Of a stretch of 64,000 nucleotides of DNA, positions 1 to 10,230 are shown in pieces. How positions within the stretch are numbered: position 1 is the first letter of the stretch; each line of letters starts with the position of its first letter. The DNA lies in the NCBI GenBank assembly GCA_026692665.1, contig JAPLOF010000062.1:1-64000 (forward strand). Reading direction: 5' to 3'. The translations under genes and the position numbers were made by a program. The stretch comes from Planctomycetota bacterium (GTDB lineage Bacteria > Planctomycetota > UBA1135 > GCA-002686595). The notes under the pieces were generated by a model. The model was not told where the DNA came from and did not search any database. It saw nothing but the letters and a program-made list of their open reading frames with translations.

Positions 1-555
1 GGCATCGGTGTTGCAGATCGTGACCGTCACCGTGGCCGTGTCGCAGCAGGGCGGCGTCTCGTTGTTGCAGATGGTGTAGGTGGCGGTGACCGTGCCCGAG
101 TTGGGCGTGCCCGTGTTCGAGTAGCGGATGCTGGTGCCCGTGATCGTGAAGCCCGCCGGCGGCGTCCCCACGAAGGCCAGCGAGGCGTTGTTCAGCGTGC
201 CGCAGGTGGTCGTGTCGTTCGCGAGCACGGGGATCGTCACCGACGAGCCGGCGCAGACCCGCCCCGTGTCGTTCACGGCATCGGTGTTGCACACCGTGAC
301 GGTGACGGTCGCGGTGTCGCAGCAGGGCGGGTTCTGGTTGTTGCAGACCTGGTAGGTCGCGACGTAGACGCCGGCCGCGATGCCCGTGGCGTTGAAGACG
401 ATGTTCGTGCCCGAGATCGTGAAGCCCGCCGGCGGCGTCCCCACGAAGGCCAGCGAGGCCGTGTTCAGCGCACCGCAGGTCGTCGAGTCGTTCGTGAGGA
501 CCGGGATCGTCCGCGAGTTCCCGACGCACACACGCGCCGTGTCGTCCTGGGCCAC
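1..555. repeat. Tandem coding repeat, unit about 276 bp
   Basis: Two consecutive units (about 1-276 and 277-555) are very similar at DNA level. Both begin, on the plus strand, with GGCATCGGTGTTGCA and share the CAGCAGGGCGG and CCCGCCGGCGGCGTCCCCAC blocks. They encode the two Ig-like repeats of the minus-strand protein. High DNA identity suggests recent duplication or gene conversion. Confidence 0.75.
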
Positions 556-1278
556 GACCTGGCAGACGCAGGAACGGTAGGTGACCGTGGCGCTCAGCAA
601 TCCGACGGTGTTCAACGCCGAAGCGACGTTGCCCGGGCCGCTCACGACGCTGCTGTCGATCGAGGCGTGGTCGAAGAGCAGGAAGTTGGAACCGCCGCCC
701 GCGATGAACCCGGCCAGCAGGGTCGGATCCGTGATGCGGAAGCAGCGCGTGTTGGTGACCACGGGGGTCGTGTCGGTACGCCCGGACGCACCGCCGAAGT
801 CGATGGTCCCGTCGAACGCGGGCAGGACGAAGGAGCGGTTCGTGTTGTTCGGAATGATGAACGAGGTGAGGCCGGGCACATTGAGCGGAAAGACCCGGCC
901 CTCCAGGTTGACTGCCACCTGGATGGGCTGCTGCTTGTTGTCGAGGTTCTCGACCCGGATCACCGTCTGGGTCTGGTAGGTGATCGTCAGCTCGGCCTGG
1001 ATGAGCGACCCGCACACGCCGGCTCCCAGGGTGAACTTCGGCAGCCGCAGCTGGCGGTAACCCGTGGACGTGGCCGACCAGGTCCCGTCCTGCGTCCCGA
1101 ACGGACAACCGAAGCACGTGTCGGTCGTCGGCGGGTTGCCGAACACCGTGTCCACCTGGTTGCCCTGCGTGCAGGTGACCGGCGGATTCGTCGCGCAGTC
1201 CTGCGCGAGCGCGCTTTCAGGGAAGAGGAAGCCGCTGACGAGTGCAGCGACGGCGAGGAGACGGCTCAGGGTGCGCAT
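1..1278 (-). CDS. Secreted repeat protein, N-terminal part (runs off the left edge)
   Basis: The open frame from an ATG at 1278 reads to base 1 without a stop, giving 426 residues of a larger protein. Residues 1-26 form a signal peptide (MRTLSRLLAVAALVSG, cleavage after ALAQ). A Cys-containing domain of about 240 residues follows, then two Ig/cadherin-like repeats of about 92 residues. The repeats share DTxxVCxGxSxTIPVLxND at the start, SLAFVGTPPAGF in the middle and NPPCCDTATVTVT at the end. Such repeats are typical of bacterial surface or secreted proteins, and the Cys pairs suggest disulphides. No enzyme motif is visible. More repeats presumably lie beyond the edge. Function is unknown; adhesion or a structural role is only a guess. 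Confidence 0.8.
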   Translation of the reverse strand, partial: MRTLSRLLAVAALVSGFLFPESALAQDCATNPPVTCTQGNQVDTVFGNPPTTDTCFGCPFGTQDGTWSATSTGYRQLRLPKFTLGAGVCGSLIQAELTITYQTQTVIRVENLDNKQQPIQVAVNLEGRVFPLNVPGLTSFIIPNNTNRSFVLPAFDGTIDFGGASGRTDTTPVVTNTRCFRITDPTLLAGFIAGGGSNFLLFDHASIDSSVVSGPGNVASALNTVGLLSATVTYRSCVCQVVAQDDTARVCVGNSRTIPVLTNDSTTCGALNTASLAFVGTPPAGFTISGTNIVFNATGIAAGVYVATYQVCNNQNPPCCDTATVTVTVCNTDAVNDTGRVCAGSSVTIPVLANDTTTCGTLNNASLAFVGTPPAGFTITGTSIRYSNTGTPNSGTVTATYTICNNETPPCCDTATVTVTICNTDA

Positions 1279-1604
1279 CGGGTTGCCAGGCGGGAGGAAA
1301 CCGTTGGGAGGGGAAGCGACGGATCCCGAGGGCACGTACGGCGTGAGACCCTGGCGCCACGTGCAACCGTCCCGGCGCGCGGGAGAGCGGAACGTGGGTG
1401 CGCGCGCGACGCAGGAACCACTCCACGCGGGAGGGCTTGTCGGGATCGGCGCGGCGGGCTCGGCGAGGCACGATGCGAATCAGGTCGTCGAGTGGAAACC
1501 TCGCAACCGCCTCGACGCGGTTCAATTCACCACAATGCACGTTCCCAGAATCACAAGCTGTTCCGGAACAAATCGAGCGTGGGAAAAATCGGGTGAGAGC
1601 GCGC
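1279..1604. other. Intergenic, 326 bp, no gene
   Basis: This lies between the stop of the acyl-CoA ligase and the start of the secreted repeat protein, both on the minus strand. Around 1515-1595 it is clearly richer in A and T than its surroundings and is the likeliest place for the repeat-protein promoter. No convincing -35/-10 pair or terminator hairpin was found. Confidence 0.4.
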
Positions 1605-3170
1605 TCACGCCCCGTCCAGGCCGGAGCGCGGAGCCCGGAGGAGTCTCTTCGCGATCTTGCCGCTCCCCGTCCGCGGCAGTTCCGCCAGGAAATCGACGCC
1701 CTTGGGCGCCTTGTAGTGCGTCAATCGCGCGCGGCAAAAGGCCAGGATCTCCCCCACGTCGAGCTGCGTTCCCGGCCGCAGCACGAGCGCGGCGCGGACC
1801 GTCTCGCCCCACACCGGATCGGGCGCGCCGTACACGGCGGCCTCCAAGACTGCGGGGTGGGCGTAGAGCACGTTCTCCACCTCGGTCGAGTACACCTTCT
1901 CCCCGCCCGTGATGATCATGTCCTTCGCGCGGTCCACGATCGTCACGTAGCCCTCGGAGTCGATCACGGCCAGGTCCCCGGTCTTCAGCCAGCCGTCCTG
2001 GAAGGCCGCGGCCGTCTCCTCGGGGCGATTCCAGTAGCCCGGGGTCACGGTCTCGCCGCGCACGCGGATCTCGCCGACCGTGCGCTCGTCGGGCGGGACT
2101 TCGCGGCCGTCCTCCCCGACGACGCGCAGGTCGATCGTCGCGAACGGGCGGCCCGTCTTGGCGCGGTAGCGCATCTGCTCCTCGCGCGGGAGGGCCTTCA
2201 GGTGCTCCTTGAGCAGCGAGAGCGTGAGGTACGGGCTCGTCTCGGTCATGCCGTAGGTCTGCACGTACTCGCAGCCGAACGTGTCCACGATCCGGCGCAC
2301 CACGTCCGGCGCGATCGGCGCGCCGCCCGACAGGATCAGGCGCAGGGCGCTCCAGTCGCGCGCGCCGGCCGTGTCGTCCTTGACCATGAGGTTCAGCATG
2401 GTCGGGATCAGGTTCGTGAGCGTGACCCGCTCGCGCTCGAGGACGTCGAGCGCGGCCCGCGCCTCGAAGCGCTCCAAATGCGCGTGCCGCCCGCCGGCCC
2501 ACGTGATCGCGAACGTCGCCCAGGCGTCGGCCAGGTGGAAGAGCGGCGCGATGTGGGCCCACGTGTCGCGTTCGGAGAGCCCGAGTTCCGCCAGGGTCCC
2601 GAGCGCGTGCGTCACGACGTTTCGGTGCGTCAGGATCACGCCCTTCGGCCGGCCCGTCGTGCCGCTCGTGTAGTAGAGGTGCGCGGGCGCGTCGCCGGCC
2701 GGCTCGGCCGCGGTGAATCCGTCCGTCGACGAGCGCAGCGCCTCTTCGTACGCGACGCTCGGGACGGAGACGTTGGCCGCGCCGGCGATCCACGTGACGC
2801 CCTCGATCGGCGCGCCGAGCGACAGCATCTCCGCCACGAGCGGCGCGAAGTGGGCCTGCGCCAGGAGGTGCCGCGAACCGCAATCGCGCAGGACTCCGAC
2901 CTGCTCCGCCGCCGAAAGGCGCACGTTCAACGGGTTCACGACGAGCCCGGCGAAGGCGCCCGCGAAGTAGGCCTCGAGGAACTCGGGCCGGTTCCAGCAC
3001 AGGACCGAGACGCGATCGCCGGGCGCGAGGCCGACGGAGCGCAGGTACGCGGCGAGACGCGCCGCTCGGTCGTGGAATCCGGCGTAGTCCAGGACGACGC
3101 CGCGATCGACGATCGCCGCGTTCGACGGATGGAGGCGCGCCGCGCGGGCGAGCAGGCTGCCGATGTGCAT
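1605..3170 (-). CDS. Acyl-CoA ligase (AMP-forming), FadD-like
   Basis: This 521-residue member of the ANL superfamily activates a carboxylic acid to acyl-AMP and then to acyl-CoA. The phosphate-binding loop YTSGTTGRPKGV is at residues 167-178, the adenine-side motif QTYGMTE at 304-310, the ATP-ribose Asp in TGD at 397-399, and the C-terminal catalytic lysine in GSGKIAKR at about 505. Length is normal for medium/long-chain ligases, and no signal peptide or membrane segment is seen. Substrate chain length cannot be read from the sequence. It lies 26 bp downstream of acs on the same strand, so the two acyl-activating enzymes may be co-transcribed. Confidence 0.9.
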   Translation of the reverse strand: MHIGSLLARAARLHPSNAAIVDRGVVLDYAGFHDRAARLAAYLRSVGLAPGDRVSVLCWNRPEFLEAYFAGAFAGLVVNPLNVRLSAAEQVGVLRDCGSRHLLAQAHFAPLVAEMLSLGAPIEGVTWIAGAANVSVPSVAYEEALRSSTDGFTAAEPAGDAPAHLYYTSGTTGRPKGVILTHRNVVTHALGTLAELGLSERDTWAHIAPLFHLADAWATFAITWAGGRHAHLERFEARAALDVLERERVTLTNLIPTMLNLMVKDDTAGARDWSALRLILSGGAPIAPDVVRRIVDTFGCEYVQTYGMTETSPYLTLSLLKEHLKALPREEQMRYRAKTGRPFATIDLRVVGEDGREVPPDERTVGEIRVRGETVTPGYWNRPEETAAAFQDGWLKTGDLAVIDSEGYVTIVDRAKDMIITGGEKVYSTEVENVLYAHPAVLEAAVYGAPDPVWGETVRAALVLRPGTQLDVGEILAFCRARLTHYKAPKGVDFLAELPRTGSGKIAKRLLRAPRSGLDGA

Positions 3171-3196
3171 GGGGGTCGAAACGTGCGCCCGCGCGC

Positions 3197-5146
3197 CTAT
3201 TCCTCGTCGCCGCGCAACTTGGCGAGCAGGGCGAAGTCCTCGATCGTGCTCGTGTCGCCCGTCGTCTCGACGCCCGCCGCGATGTCGCGCAGGAGCCGAC
3301 GCATGATCTTCCCGCTGCGCGTCTTGGGCAGGGCGTCGCTGAAGCGGATCTCGGCCGGACGCGCCAACTTGCCGATCTCGTGCGCCACGTGTTCCTTCAG
3401 GGCCTCGCGCAGCGCGTCGTCCGGGACGACGCCCTTCACGACGGACACGAACGCCACGATGGCCTGCCCCATCACCTCGTCGGGACGGCCGACGATGGCC
3501 GCCTCGGCCACCTTCTCGTGGCTGACGAGCGCGCTCTCGATCTCCATCGTGGACAGTCGGTGGCCGGCGACGTTGAGCACGTCGTCGACACGCCCGAGGA
3601 TCCAGAAGTACCCCTTCTCGTCGCGCCGGGCGCCGTCGCCGGCGAAGTACATGTTCCCGTACTTGCCCCAGTAGCCTTCTCGATAGCGATCGGGATTGCC
3701 CCAGATGCCGCGCAGCATGGACGGCCAGGGCTTCTTGATGACGAGGTATCCGCCCTGGTCCGCGGGCAAGTCATGCCCCTTGTCGTCCACGACGGCCGCG
3801 TCGATGCCGAAGAACGGGCGCGTCGCGGAGCCCGGCTGCGTGACCGTGACGCCCGGCAGCGGCGTGATCGCGATCGAGCCCGTCTCCGTCTGCCACCAAG
3901 TGTCCACGATCGGGCAGCGCTGGCGGCCGATCTCGCGGTGGTACCACATCCACGCCTCGGGATTGATCGGTTCGCCGACCGAGCCGAGGAGGCGCAGGGA
4001 GGAGAGGTCGTACTTCCGCGGCACGTCGTCGCCGAGGCGCATGAACGTCCGGATGGCCGTGGGCGCGGTGTAGAAGATCGTGACCTTGTGCCGGTCGATG
4101 ATGTCCCAGAAACGCCCGGCATCGGGCGTCGTCGGCGCCCCCTCGTACATGAGGATCGTCGCGCCGTTCGACAGCGGACCGTAGACGATGTAGCTGTGGC
4201 CCGTGACCCAGCCGACGTCCGCGGTGCACCAGAAGAGATCGCCCTCGCGCAGGTCGAAGACGAACTGGGTCGAGAGGTAGGCCCCGACCAGATAGCCGCC
4301 GGTCGTGTGCACGATGCCCTTCGGCTTGCCCGTCGAGCCCGACGTGTACAGCAGGAACAGGAGGTCCTCGCTGTCCATCGGTTCCGGAGCGCACTCGGTC
4401 GAAACGTCGGCGACCATCTCGTGGTACCAGGCGTCGCGACGGTCCCGCCACTCGACGCGATTGCCGGCGCGCTTGACGACGAGGACCGTGTGGACCTCGT
4501 GCAGGCCCTCTACAGCCTCGTCGACCTGCGGCTTGAGCGGCAGGACCTGGCCGCGGCGCCAGCCGCCGTCGGCCGTGATGACGGCCGTGCAGCCGCCGTC
4601 GACGATCCGTTCGCGCAGGGCGTGCGCGCTGAACCCGCCGAACACGACCGAGTGCGCCGCGCCGATGCGCGCGCAGGCGAGCATCGCCACCGCCGCCTCG
4701 GGGATCATCGGCATGTAGATCGCGACGCGGTCGCCTTTCTTGACCCCGCGCGCCTTCAGCACGTTCGCGAAGCGGCAGACCTCGAGGTGGAGCTCGGCGT
4801 AGGTCAGGGTGCGCGTCTCGCCCGGCTCGCCCTCCCACACGATCGCGCGCTGGTCCGCGCGGCGGCCGAGGGCGTGCTGGTCGAGGCACACCGCCGACGC
4901 GTTGATCCGGCCACCCGTGAACCACTGCGCGAAAGGCGCGCCGCTCCAGTCGAGGACCTTCTCGAAGGGCTGCATCCAGGGCAGCTCGCGCGCGATCCGC
5001 CCCCAAAACCGCTCCGGATGGTCGATCGATTCGCGGTACATCCGCTGGTACGCCTCCTCGGTCGAGAGGCGCGCGCGCGACTGGAACTCGCGCGCGGGCG
5101 GGAAGTGGCGGTTCTCGTGGAGGACGTTGTCGATCTGCTGGCTCAT
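3197..5146 (-). CDS. acs: Acetyl-CoA synthetase
   Basis: This 649-residue protein, full length for the family, makes acetyl-CoA from acetate, ATP and CoA in the cytoplasm. It carries the acetyl-CoA synthetase N-terminal cap, the ATP loop [20 protein letters not shown], the WWQTETGS motif that shapes the small acetate pocket, and [14 protein letters not shown] near the C-terminus. The lysine in that last motif is the conserved site that protein acetyltransferases modify in Acs enzymes. The ATG at 5146 is preceded by a GGAG-type ribosome site. The acyl-CoA ligase follows 26 bp downstream. Confidence 0.95.
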   Translation of the reverse strand: MSQQIDNVLHENRHFPPAREFQSRARLSTEEAYQRMYRESIDHPERFWGRIARELPWMQPFEKVLDWSGAPFAQWFTGGRINASAVCLDQHALGRRADQRAIVWEGEPGETRTLTYAELHLEVCRFANVLKARGVKKGDRVAIYMPMIPEAAVAMLACARIGAAHSVVFGGFSAHALRERIVDGGCTAVITADGGWRRGQVLPLKPQVDEAVEGLHEVHTVLVVKRAGNRVEWRDRRDAWYHEMVADVSTECAPEPMDSEDLLFLLYTSGSTGKPKGIVHTTGGYLVGAYLSTQFVFDLREGDLFWCTADVGWVTGHSYIVYGPLSNGATILMYEGAPTTPDAGRFWDIIDRHKVTIFYTAPTAIRTFMRLGDDVPRKYDLSSLRLLGSVGEPINPEAWMWYHREIGRQRCPIVDTWWQTETGSIAITPLPGVTVTQPGSATRPFFGIDAAVVDDKGHDLPADQGGYLVIKKPWPSMLRGIWGNPDRYREGYWGKYGNMYFAGDGARRDEKGYFWILGRVDDVLNVAGHRLSTMEIESALVSHEKVAEAAIVGRPDEVMGQAIVAFVSVVKGVVPDDALREALKEHVAHEIGKLARPAEIRFSDALPKTRSGKIMRRLLRDIAAGVETTGDTSTIEDFALLAKLRGDEE

Positions 5147-5236
5147 GGCGACTCCGGTGCGAGTCGCGCGAGCGTAGCGGCGCGGCGCTCCCGACGGAAC
5201 CGCGGTCCGGCCGAAGCCGGCCCTCCCGGGCCGGGT

Positions 5237-6661
5237 TCAGCCGCGCGAGCGGAACAGGGTGAAGTAGCGCGCCACCTTGCCGGCGAAGCGCGCCGGGCTG
5301 CGCAGCTCGCGGACGATCCGCTTGGGCCGACGGTAGAACCGGCGGTACCCCTGCTTGATCTTCTCCTGGATCTCCGCCGCGGTCATGTGCTCGTTTCCCT
5401 CGAGCGCGTGGACCCCGGTCATCGTGGCATAGTCGAACTCGCGCGTGCCACGCAGGATCTGGTAGAGCGGCGTGCCGGGGTACGCGGTCACGGCGCAGAA
5501 CTGCACCTGGTCCGGGTCGAGCCGCTCCACGAGGGCGAACGTCTCCTCGGCCATCTGCGGCGTCTCCTCCGGGAAGCCCACCATGCAGAACGCGCGCGAC
5601 TCGACGCCGTAGTCGCGGCAGGCGTCGAACACCTCCACGCACCGCGCCACGTCGAGCTTCTTCTCGCCGTCGAGGAGCTTGGACCCGCAGTGCTTGCGCT
5701 GGATCTCGGCGTTGCCGCTCTCGACGCCGACCGACAGGTGGCGCAGTCCGGCCTTGGCCATCGCCTGGATGAGCTCGCGGTCGAGGACCTTGATCGCCGT
5801 CTCGCACTGCCACTCCAGGTCGAGGTTCTCGCGCCGGATCCCCTCGCAGATCGCCAGGACGCGATCCTTGCGCGTGGTGAAGATCGGATCGCGGAACACG
5901 ACGTGCCGGAGCCCGTGATTCCGGTGCAGGTCGACGAGCTCCGACAGGACGTGCTCCGGGCTGCGGAAACGGAACCGCAGTCCCTGCGCCAGCGTGTAGC
6001 CGCAGAAGGAGCAGTTCAGCGGACAACCGCGCGAGCTCTTGACCGTCGTGATCGGCCCCGCGATGCCCGGGAAACGGTAGGCCTGGTTGTCGAGCAGGTG
6101 CCGGGCCGGGATCGGCAGGTCGTCGAGCTTCGCGATCTTCTCGCGCTCGGGCTCGTGCACCACCTGGCCGTCCGGCGCGCGCCAGCTCGTGCCCGCGACG
6201 CCGCGCAAGTCGCGGCCGGCGGCGACGCGTTCCGCGATCTCGCGCACCGTGAGCTCGGGCTCGCCGCGCACGACCGCGTCCACGTTGTCGCGCTCGAAGA
6301 TCTCGCCCGGCGTGTACGTGACCTGGGATCCGAGGATCGCCACCGGGATGCCGAGCTCGGCGCGCAGCGCGCGGCACAGCGCGAGATCCTGGTCGAGGCT
6401 CGTCGAACTCGAATCGACCAGCACGAGCTTCGGCTGGAAAGCGGCGATGGCCTTCTTCGCGCCCTCGACGTCGACGCCCGCGGCGTCCGAGTCGTGGATC
6501 GCCACCTCGTGGCCGGCCGCCTCGAGGACGCTGGCGACGTGCGCCAGCTCGATCGGCGGGTAGAGCAGCCCGGGATTGACGGCCATGCCGAAGCCCCCCA
6601 TCAGCCCGCGGCTGACGCGGAACTCGGGGGGGCTGGGCGGGTTGACGAGGACGATCTTCAA
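5237..6661 (-). CDS. B12-binding radical SAM protein
   Basis: The 474-residue protein has an N-terminal cobalamin-binding Rossmann domain (about 1-145, starting KIVLVNPPSPPEF) and then a radical-SAM core. The [4Fe-4S] cysteines are in RGCPLNCSFC at C213, C217 and C220. The C-terminal tail is rich in basic residues. This architecture (BchE/HpnJ/MTR family) typically performs methylations or other difficult radical chemistry. The length resembles the hopanoid-associated HpnJ group, but the sequence does not settle that and no hopanoid genes are nearby. It stands alone between pheT and acs. Substrate unknown. Confidence 0.85.
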   Translation of the reverse strand: MKIVLVNPPSPPEFRVSRGLMGGFGMAVNPGLLYPPIELAHVASVLEAAGHEVAIHDSDAAGVDVEGAKKAIAAFQPKLVLVDSSSTSLDQDLALCRALRAELGIPVAILGSQVTYTPGEIFERDNVDAVVRGEPELTVREIAERVAAGRDLRGVAGTSWRAPDGQVVHEPEREKIAKLDDLPIPARHLLDNQAYRFPGIAGPITTVKSSRGCPLNCSFCGYTLAQGLRFRFRSPEHVLSELVDLHRNHGLRHVVFRDPIFTTRKDRVLAICEGIRRENLDLEWQCETAIKVLDRELIQAMAKAGLRHLSVGVESGNAEIQRKHCGSKLLDGEKKLDVARCVEVFDACRDYGVESRAFCMVGFPEETPQMAEETFALVERLDPDQVQFCAVTAYPGTPLYQILRGTREFDYATMTGVHALEGNEHMTAAEIQEKIKQGYRRFYRRPKRIVRELRSPARFAGKVARYFTLFRSRG

Positions 6662-6724
6662 GGTCGGGTGCCGGAGACGCTCCTAGTATCGTACTTCGTC
6701 CGCCCCAGGCCCCAGCGGCCGCGT

Positions 6725-9157
6725 TCAGGCCTTGCGGACGGCTCCGCCCAGCTCGCCCACGGCGCGTTCGACGCGCGACAGGTACTTCTGGACGTCCTCT
6801 TCGGTCAGGGTGCGGTCCGCGGCCAGGAGTCGCACGTGGAAGGCCAGGCTCTTCTTGCCGGCCTCGACCGAGCCGCCGGCGTAGAGGTCGAAGAGCTCGA
6901 CGCCCTCGACGAGGCCCTTGCCCGACTTCTCCAGCGCCGCGGCGAGGTCGCCCGAGCGCACCGTCGCCGGCACGAGAACGGCCACGTCGACCTTGACGCC
7001 CGGGAACTTCGGCAGGGAACGGAACGCGGCGGGCTTGCGCTCGGCGTTGAGCAGCGCGTCCAGCGAAATCAGCGCGGCCGCGGCGTCGCTGTCGACGTCG
7101 CCGACGAGTCCCAGAGCGCGGCGCAGGCGCGGTTCGAGCTCCGCCACGAAGCCGACCCGCGCATCGCCCACGTGCAGGGTCACTCCGCGCACCGGATGCG
7201 CCCAGCGCGGGGCGTCTTCGGCCGTCAAAGGCCGCTCGACCACCTGCGCGAAGCCGGCCGCGCGAACCGCGTCGAGCGCACTCGCGCGCAGGCGTGCGAG
7301 CGAGGTCGCATCGAAACGCGCGTCCTTCGTCGCGGCGGCCGCGAGCACGATCCCGAGCTCGTGCACTTCCGCGGGTTCGCCCTTCGGCGACGAGCACTCG
7401 GGCACGTACCCCTTGCCGACCTCGAACAGCGCGACGGTGTCGCGGCGGCGGCGGTTGGGCTCCAGCAGGCCGAGCAGCGACGGCATCACGGAGCGCCGGA
7501 TGCGCGACGCACCCTCCACGCCGGAGTTGATCACGCGCACGTGCGGCTCGTTCTCGTCCCCGAGCTTCGCCAGCAGATCGTCGGCGACGAACGAGTACGA
7601 GATCGTCTCGCGGAAACGCGCGCCGCCCGCCAGTCGATCCTGCAGGGCGCGCGCCAGCATGCGCCGGTTCCAGCCCTCGTCGCGCTTCGGGGGCGCGATA
7701 TCGGCGACCAGCGCGCGCTCGGGGATGCGCGCGTAGCCGCGGGTGCGGCCGACCTCCTCCACCAGGTCCTGCTCGATCGTGACGTCCTTCGTCGCGCGCG
7801 CGCTCGGCACGCGGACCGCGAGCACCGTGCCCTGCTTCTCGACGCCGAAGCCGAGGCGCGTGAGGATTCCGGCCACCTCGTCGTCGGGGACGTCGTCGCC
7901 GAGCAGCTGACGCACGCGCTCGGGCCGCACTTGGAGTGTGCGCGCCGGATCGCGCCACGGACCGACGTCGGTCGGCGGGCAGGGCAGCGTCGCGCCAGGC
8001 TCGATCTCGCGCAGGAGCCGCACGAAGTGCCCGGCCGCCTGCATGGGCAGCGTCGGATCCAGGTTCTTCTCGAAACGCGCCGACGAATCCGTGCGCAGCG
8101 CGAGCCGCTGCGACGTGCGGCGCACGACCGCGGGTTGGAACGTGGCCACCTCGAGCAGCAGGGAGCGCGTCCCTTCCGCGACCTTGGAGCCCTCGCCGCC
8201 CATCACGCCCGCCAGCGCGACCGGCGCGTCGCCCGAGCAGATGAGCATGTCGCTCGGGACCAGCGCGCGCTCGACGCCGTCGAGCGTCTTCATGCGCTCG
8301 CCGGGGCGGGCGTCGCGAACGACGATCCCGTCCTTCGACAACGCGTTGCGGTCGAACACGTGGTTCGGTTGCCCGATGTCGAGCATCACGAAGTTCGAGA
8401 GGTCGACGAGGAGGTCGATCGGCCGCTGGCCGACCGCGAAGAGAAGCGCGCGCAGCCAGTCGGGCGACCGGCGCGGCGACACGCCGTCGATCGGCAGCGC
8501 GACGTAGCGCGAGCACGACGCGCTCTCGATCCTCACCGGGAACACGGGGCCGCTCGCGTTGGCGGGCAGAGAGGTGTCGAGACGCTTGAGCTCGCGCCCG
8601 AAGAGCGCCGCGACCTCGATCCCGACACCACGGTGGCCCCACAGGTCGGGCCGGTGCGTGAGCGACTTGTTGTCGATCTCGATGACCCAGTCGTCGAGGC
8701 CCAACACCAGGGCGACGGGCTTCCCGATCGCGACGCTCTCGGGGAGGACCCAGATCCCGGCGTGCTCGTCGCCGAGTCCGAGTTCGCGCTCGGAGCAGAT
8801 CATCCCCTGGCTCTCGACGCCGCGGATCTTGCTGACCTTGATCTTGAAGTCGCCCGGCAGCTCGACGCCCGGCAGCGCGACGGCGACGCGCTGTCCGCCC
8901 GCGACGTTGGCCGCGCCGCACACGATCTGACGGGTCGTGCCGTCGCCGACGTCGACCTGGCACACGCCCAGCTTGTCCGCGTCGGGGTGCTTTTCGCGCG
9001 AGAGCACGTGCCCGACCACGACCTTGCCGAGGTGCGGCAGGAACGGTTCGAGGCCCTCGACCTCGGCCGTGTGGATGGTCAGCGCCTCGGCGATCTGCTT
9101 GGGCGAGATGCCGGTCAGGTCGACGTGCCTTCCGAGCCAGCGCGTGGAGATCTTCAT
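6725..9157 (-). CDS. pheT: Phenylalanine-tRNA ligase, beta subunit
   Basis: This 810-residue subunit of the alpha2-beta2 enzyme that charges tRNA-Phe has the usual order. An EMAP/OB-type tRNA-binding domain is near residues 40-150 (VGHVLSREKHPDADKL), followed by the B3/B4 editing domain, the B5 DNA-binding-like fold, the catalytic-like core and a C-terminal ferredoxin-like anticodon-binding domain. It starts at 9157, 21 bp after pheS, as in most bacterial pheST operons. No frameshift or missing domain is seen. Confidence 0.95.
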   Translation of the reverse strand: MKISTRWLGRHVDLTGISPKQIAEALTIHTAEVEGLEPFLPHLGKVVVGHVLSREKHPDADKLGVCQVDVGDGTTRQIVCGAANVAGGQRVAVALPGVELPGDFKIKVSKIRGVESQGMICSERELGLGDEHAGIWVLPESVAIGKPVALVLGLDDWVIEIDNKSLTHRPDLWGHRGVGIEVAALFGRELKRLDTSLPANASGPVFPVRIESASCSRYVALPIDGVSPRRSPDWLRALLFAVGQRPIDLLVDLSNFVMLDIGQPNHVFDRNALSKDGIVVRDARPGERMKTLDGVERALVPSDMLICSGDAPVALAGVMGGEGSKVAEGTRSLLLEVATFQPAVVRRTSQRLALRTDSSARFEKNLDPTLPMQAAGHFVRLLREIEPGATLPCPPTDVGPWRDPARTLQVRPERVRQLLGDDVPDDEVAGILTRLGFGVEKQGTVLAVRVPSARATKDVTIEQDLVEEVGRTRGYARIPERALVADIAPPKRDEGWNRRMLARALQDRLAGGARFRETISYSFVADDLLAKLGDENEPHVRVINSGVEGASRIRRSVMPSLLGLLEPNRRRRDTVALFEVGKGYVPECSSPKGEPAEVHELGIVLAAAATKDARFDATSLARLRASALDAVRAAGFAQVVERPLTAEDAPRWAHPVRGVTLHVGDARVGFVAELEPRLRRALGLVGDVDSDAAAALISLDALLNAERKPAAFRSLPKFPGVKVDVAVLVPATVRSGDLAAALEKSGKGLVEGVELFDLYAGGSVEAGKKSLAFHVRLLAADRTLTEEDVQKYLSRVERAVGELGGAVRKA

Positions 9158-9178
9158 GGGGTCGGTCCTTCGCTGCTC

Positions 9179-10207
9179 TCAGAACTGCTCGAGGAAACGC
9201 AGGTCGCCCGACAGGAGGTGCCGTACGTCGTCGATGCCGTAGCGCAGCATCACGAGGCGCGACAGCCCCAGACCGAAGGCGAAGCCGGTCCACTGCTCGG
9301 GGTCGATGCCGCCCGACTTCAGGACGTTCGGGTGGACCATGCCGCACGGCAGGAGCTCGATCCAGGTCGACTGCTTGCACACACGGCAACCCGTGGAGCA
9401 GAACGGACAGCGCGCATCGAGCTCGAAGCCCGGCTCGACGAACGGGAAGTACCCCGGCCGCAGACGGATCTCGATGTCCTTCCCGAAGACGCCGCGCAAG
9501 AGCGTCTTCATCGCGCCGATGAGGTGTCCCACCGACACGTCCTTCCCGACGACGAGCCCCTCCATCTGGTGGAACGTGTGCTCGTGGCTCGCGTCCACGG
9601 CCTCGTTGCGAAACACCTTGCCCGGCACGATCGCGCGGAACGGCGGCTTCATGCGCTCCATCGCGCGGATCTGAACCGGCGACGTGTGCGTGCGCAGGAC
9701 CACCCGGCCCTCCGGGTCGCAGTAGAACGTGTCCTGCGCGTCGCGCGCCGGGTGATCCTTCGGGATGTTCAGCGCCTCGAAGTTGTACCAGTCGAGCTCG
9801 ACCTCGGGCCCGTCGAGGATCGTGTAGCCCATCGAGGTGAAGAGGTCCTCGAGGTCGCGCACGACGCGCGTGACCGGGTGCAATCCGCCGCGCTCGAGCG
9901 GCGCCGGCGGCAGCGTGGCGTCGAAGTCGCCTCCCGTGCGCTCCGCCGCGAGCGCGACGTCTTCCAGCTCGCGCTTGCGCGCCGAGAGCGCCTCCTCGAG
10001 CGCGCGCTTGATCTCGTTGGCGCGCGCGCCGGCGCTCTTGCGCTCCTCGGGCGGCAGCGTCGGGATCGACGCCAGGATCTGGCCCGCCGGGCCGCTCTTG
10101 CCCAAGAGGTCGCGCTCGAGCGCCTTCAGGGCTTCGAGGTCGGCGGCGCCGCGCAGCTGCGCCAGCGCCAGGCTGAGGGGAGAGTTCGGGTCGGTGCTCG
10201 TGGTCAC
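9179..10207 (-). CDS. pheS: Phenylalanine-tRNA ligase, alpha subunit
   Basis: This 342-residue catalytic subunit has an N-terminal coiled coil (about 20-90), class-II motif 2 in FRNEAVDASHEHTFHQMEG, and motif 3 near GLGLSRLVMLRYGIDDVR. A CPFCSTGCRVC cluster of four cysteines precedes motif 3, as in several bacterial PheS proteins, and could hold a metal. The gene follows rplT after a strong hairpin, so pheST may be transcribed both by read-through and from its own start. Confidence 0.95.
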   Translation of the reverse strand: MTTSTDPNSPLSLALAQLRGAADLEALKALERDLLGKSGPAGQILASIPTLPPEERKSAGARANEIKRALEEALSARKRELEDVALAAERTGGDFDATLPPAPLERGGLHPVTRVVRDLEDLFTSMGYTILDGPEVELDWYNFEALNIPKDHPARDAQDTFYCDPEGRVVLRTHTSPVQIRAMERMKPPFRAIVPGKVFRNEAVDASHEHTFHQMEGLVVGKDVSVGHLIGAMKTLLRGVFGKDIEIRLRPGYFPFVEPGFELDARCPFCSTGCRVCKQSTWIELLPCGMVHPNVLKSGGIDPEQWTGFAFGLGLSRLVMLRYGIDDVRHLLSGDLRFLEQF

Positions 10208-10230
10208 GGATGCAGAGCCTAGAAACGCGA

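Noticed and set aside
1-555. CRISPR array at the left edge
   Set aside because: The repeats are about 276 bp, in frame and coding. No array of short repeats with unique spacers was seen here or elsewhere in the window.
3380-10222. A 2,280-codon open frame on the plus strand, and a 2,166-codon frame on the minus strand at 3771-10271
   Set aside because: Both are antisense or out-of-frame shadows of acs, the radical SAM gene and pheT-pheS. They are kept open by very high third-position GC and have repetitive Arg/Ala/Glu-rich translations without domains.
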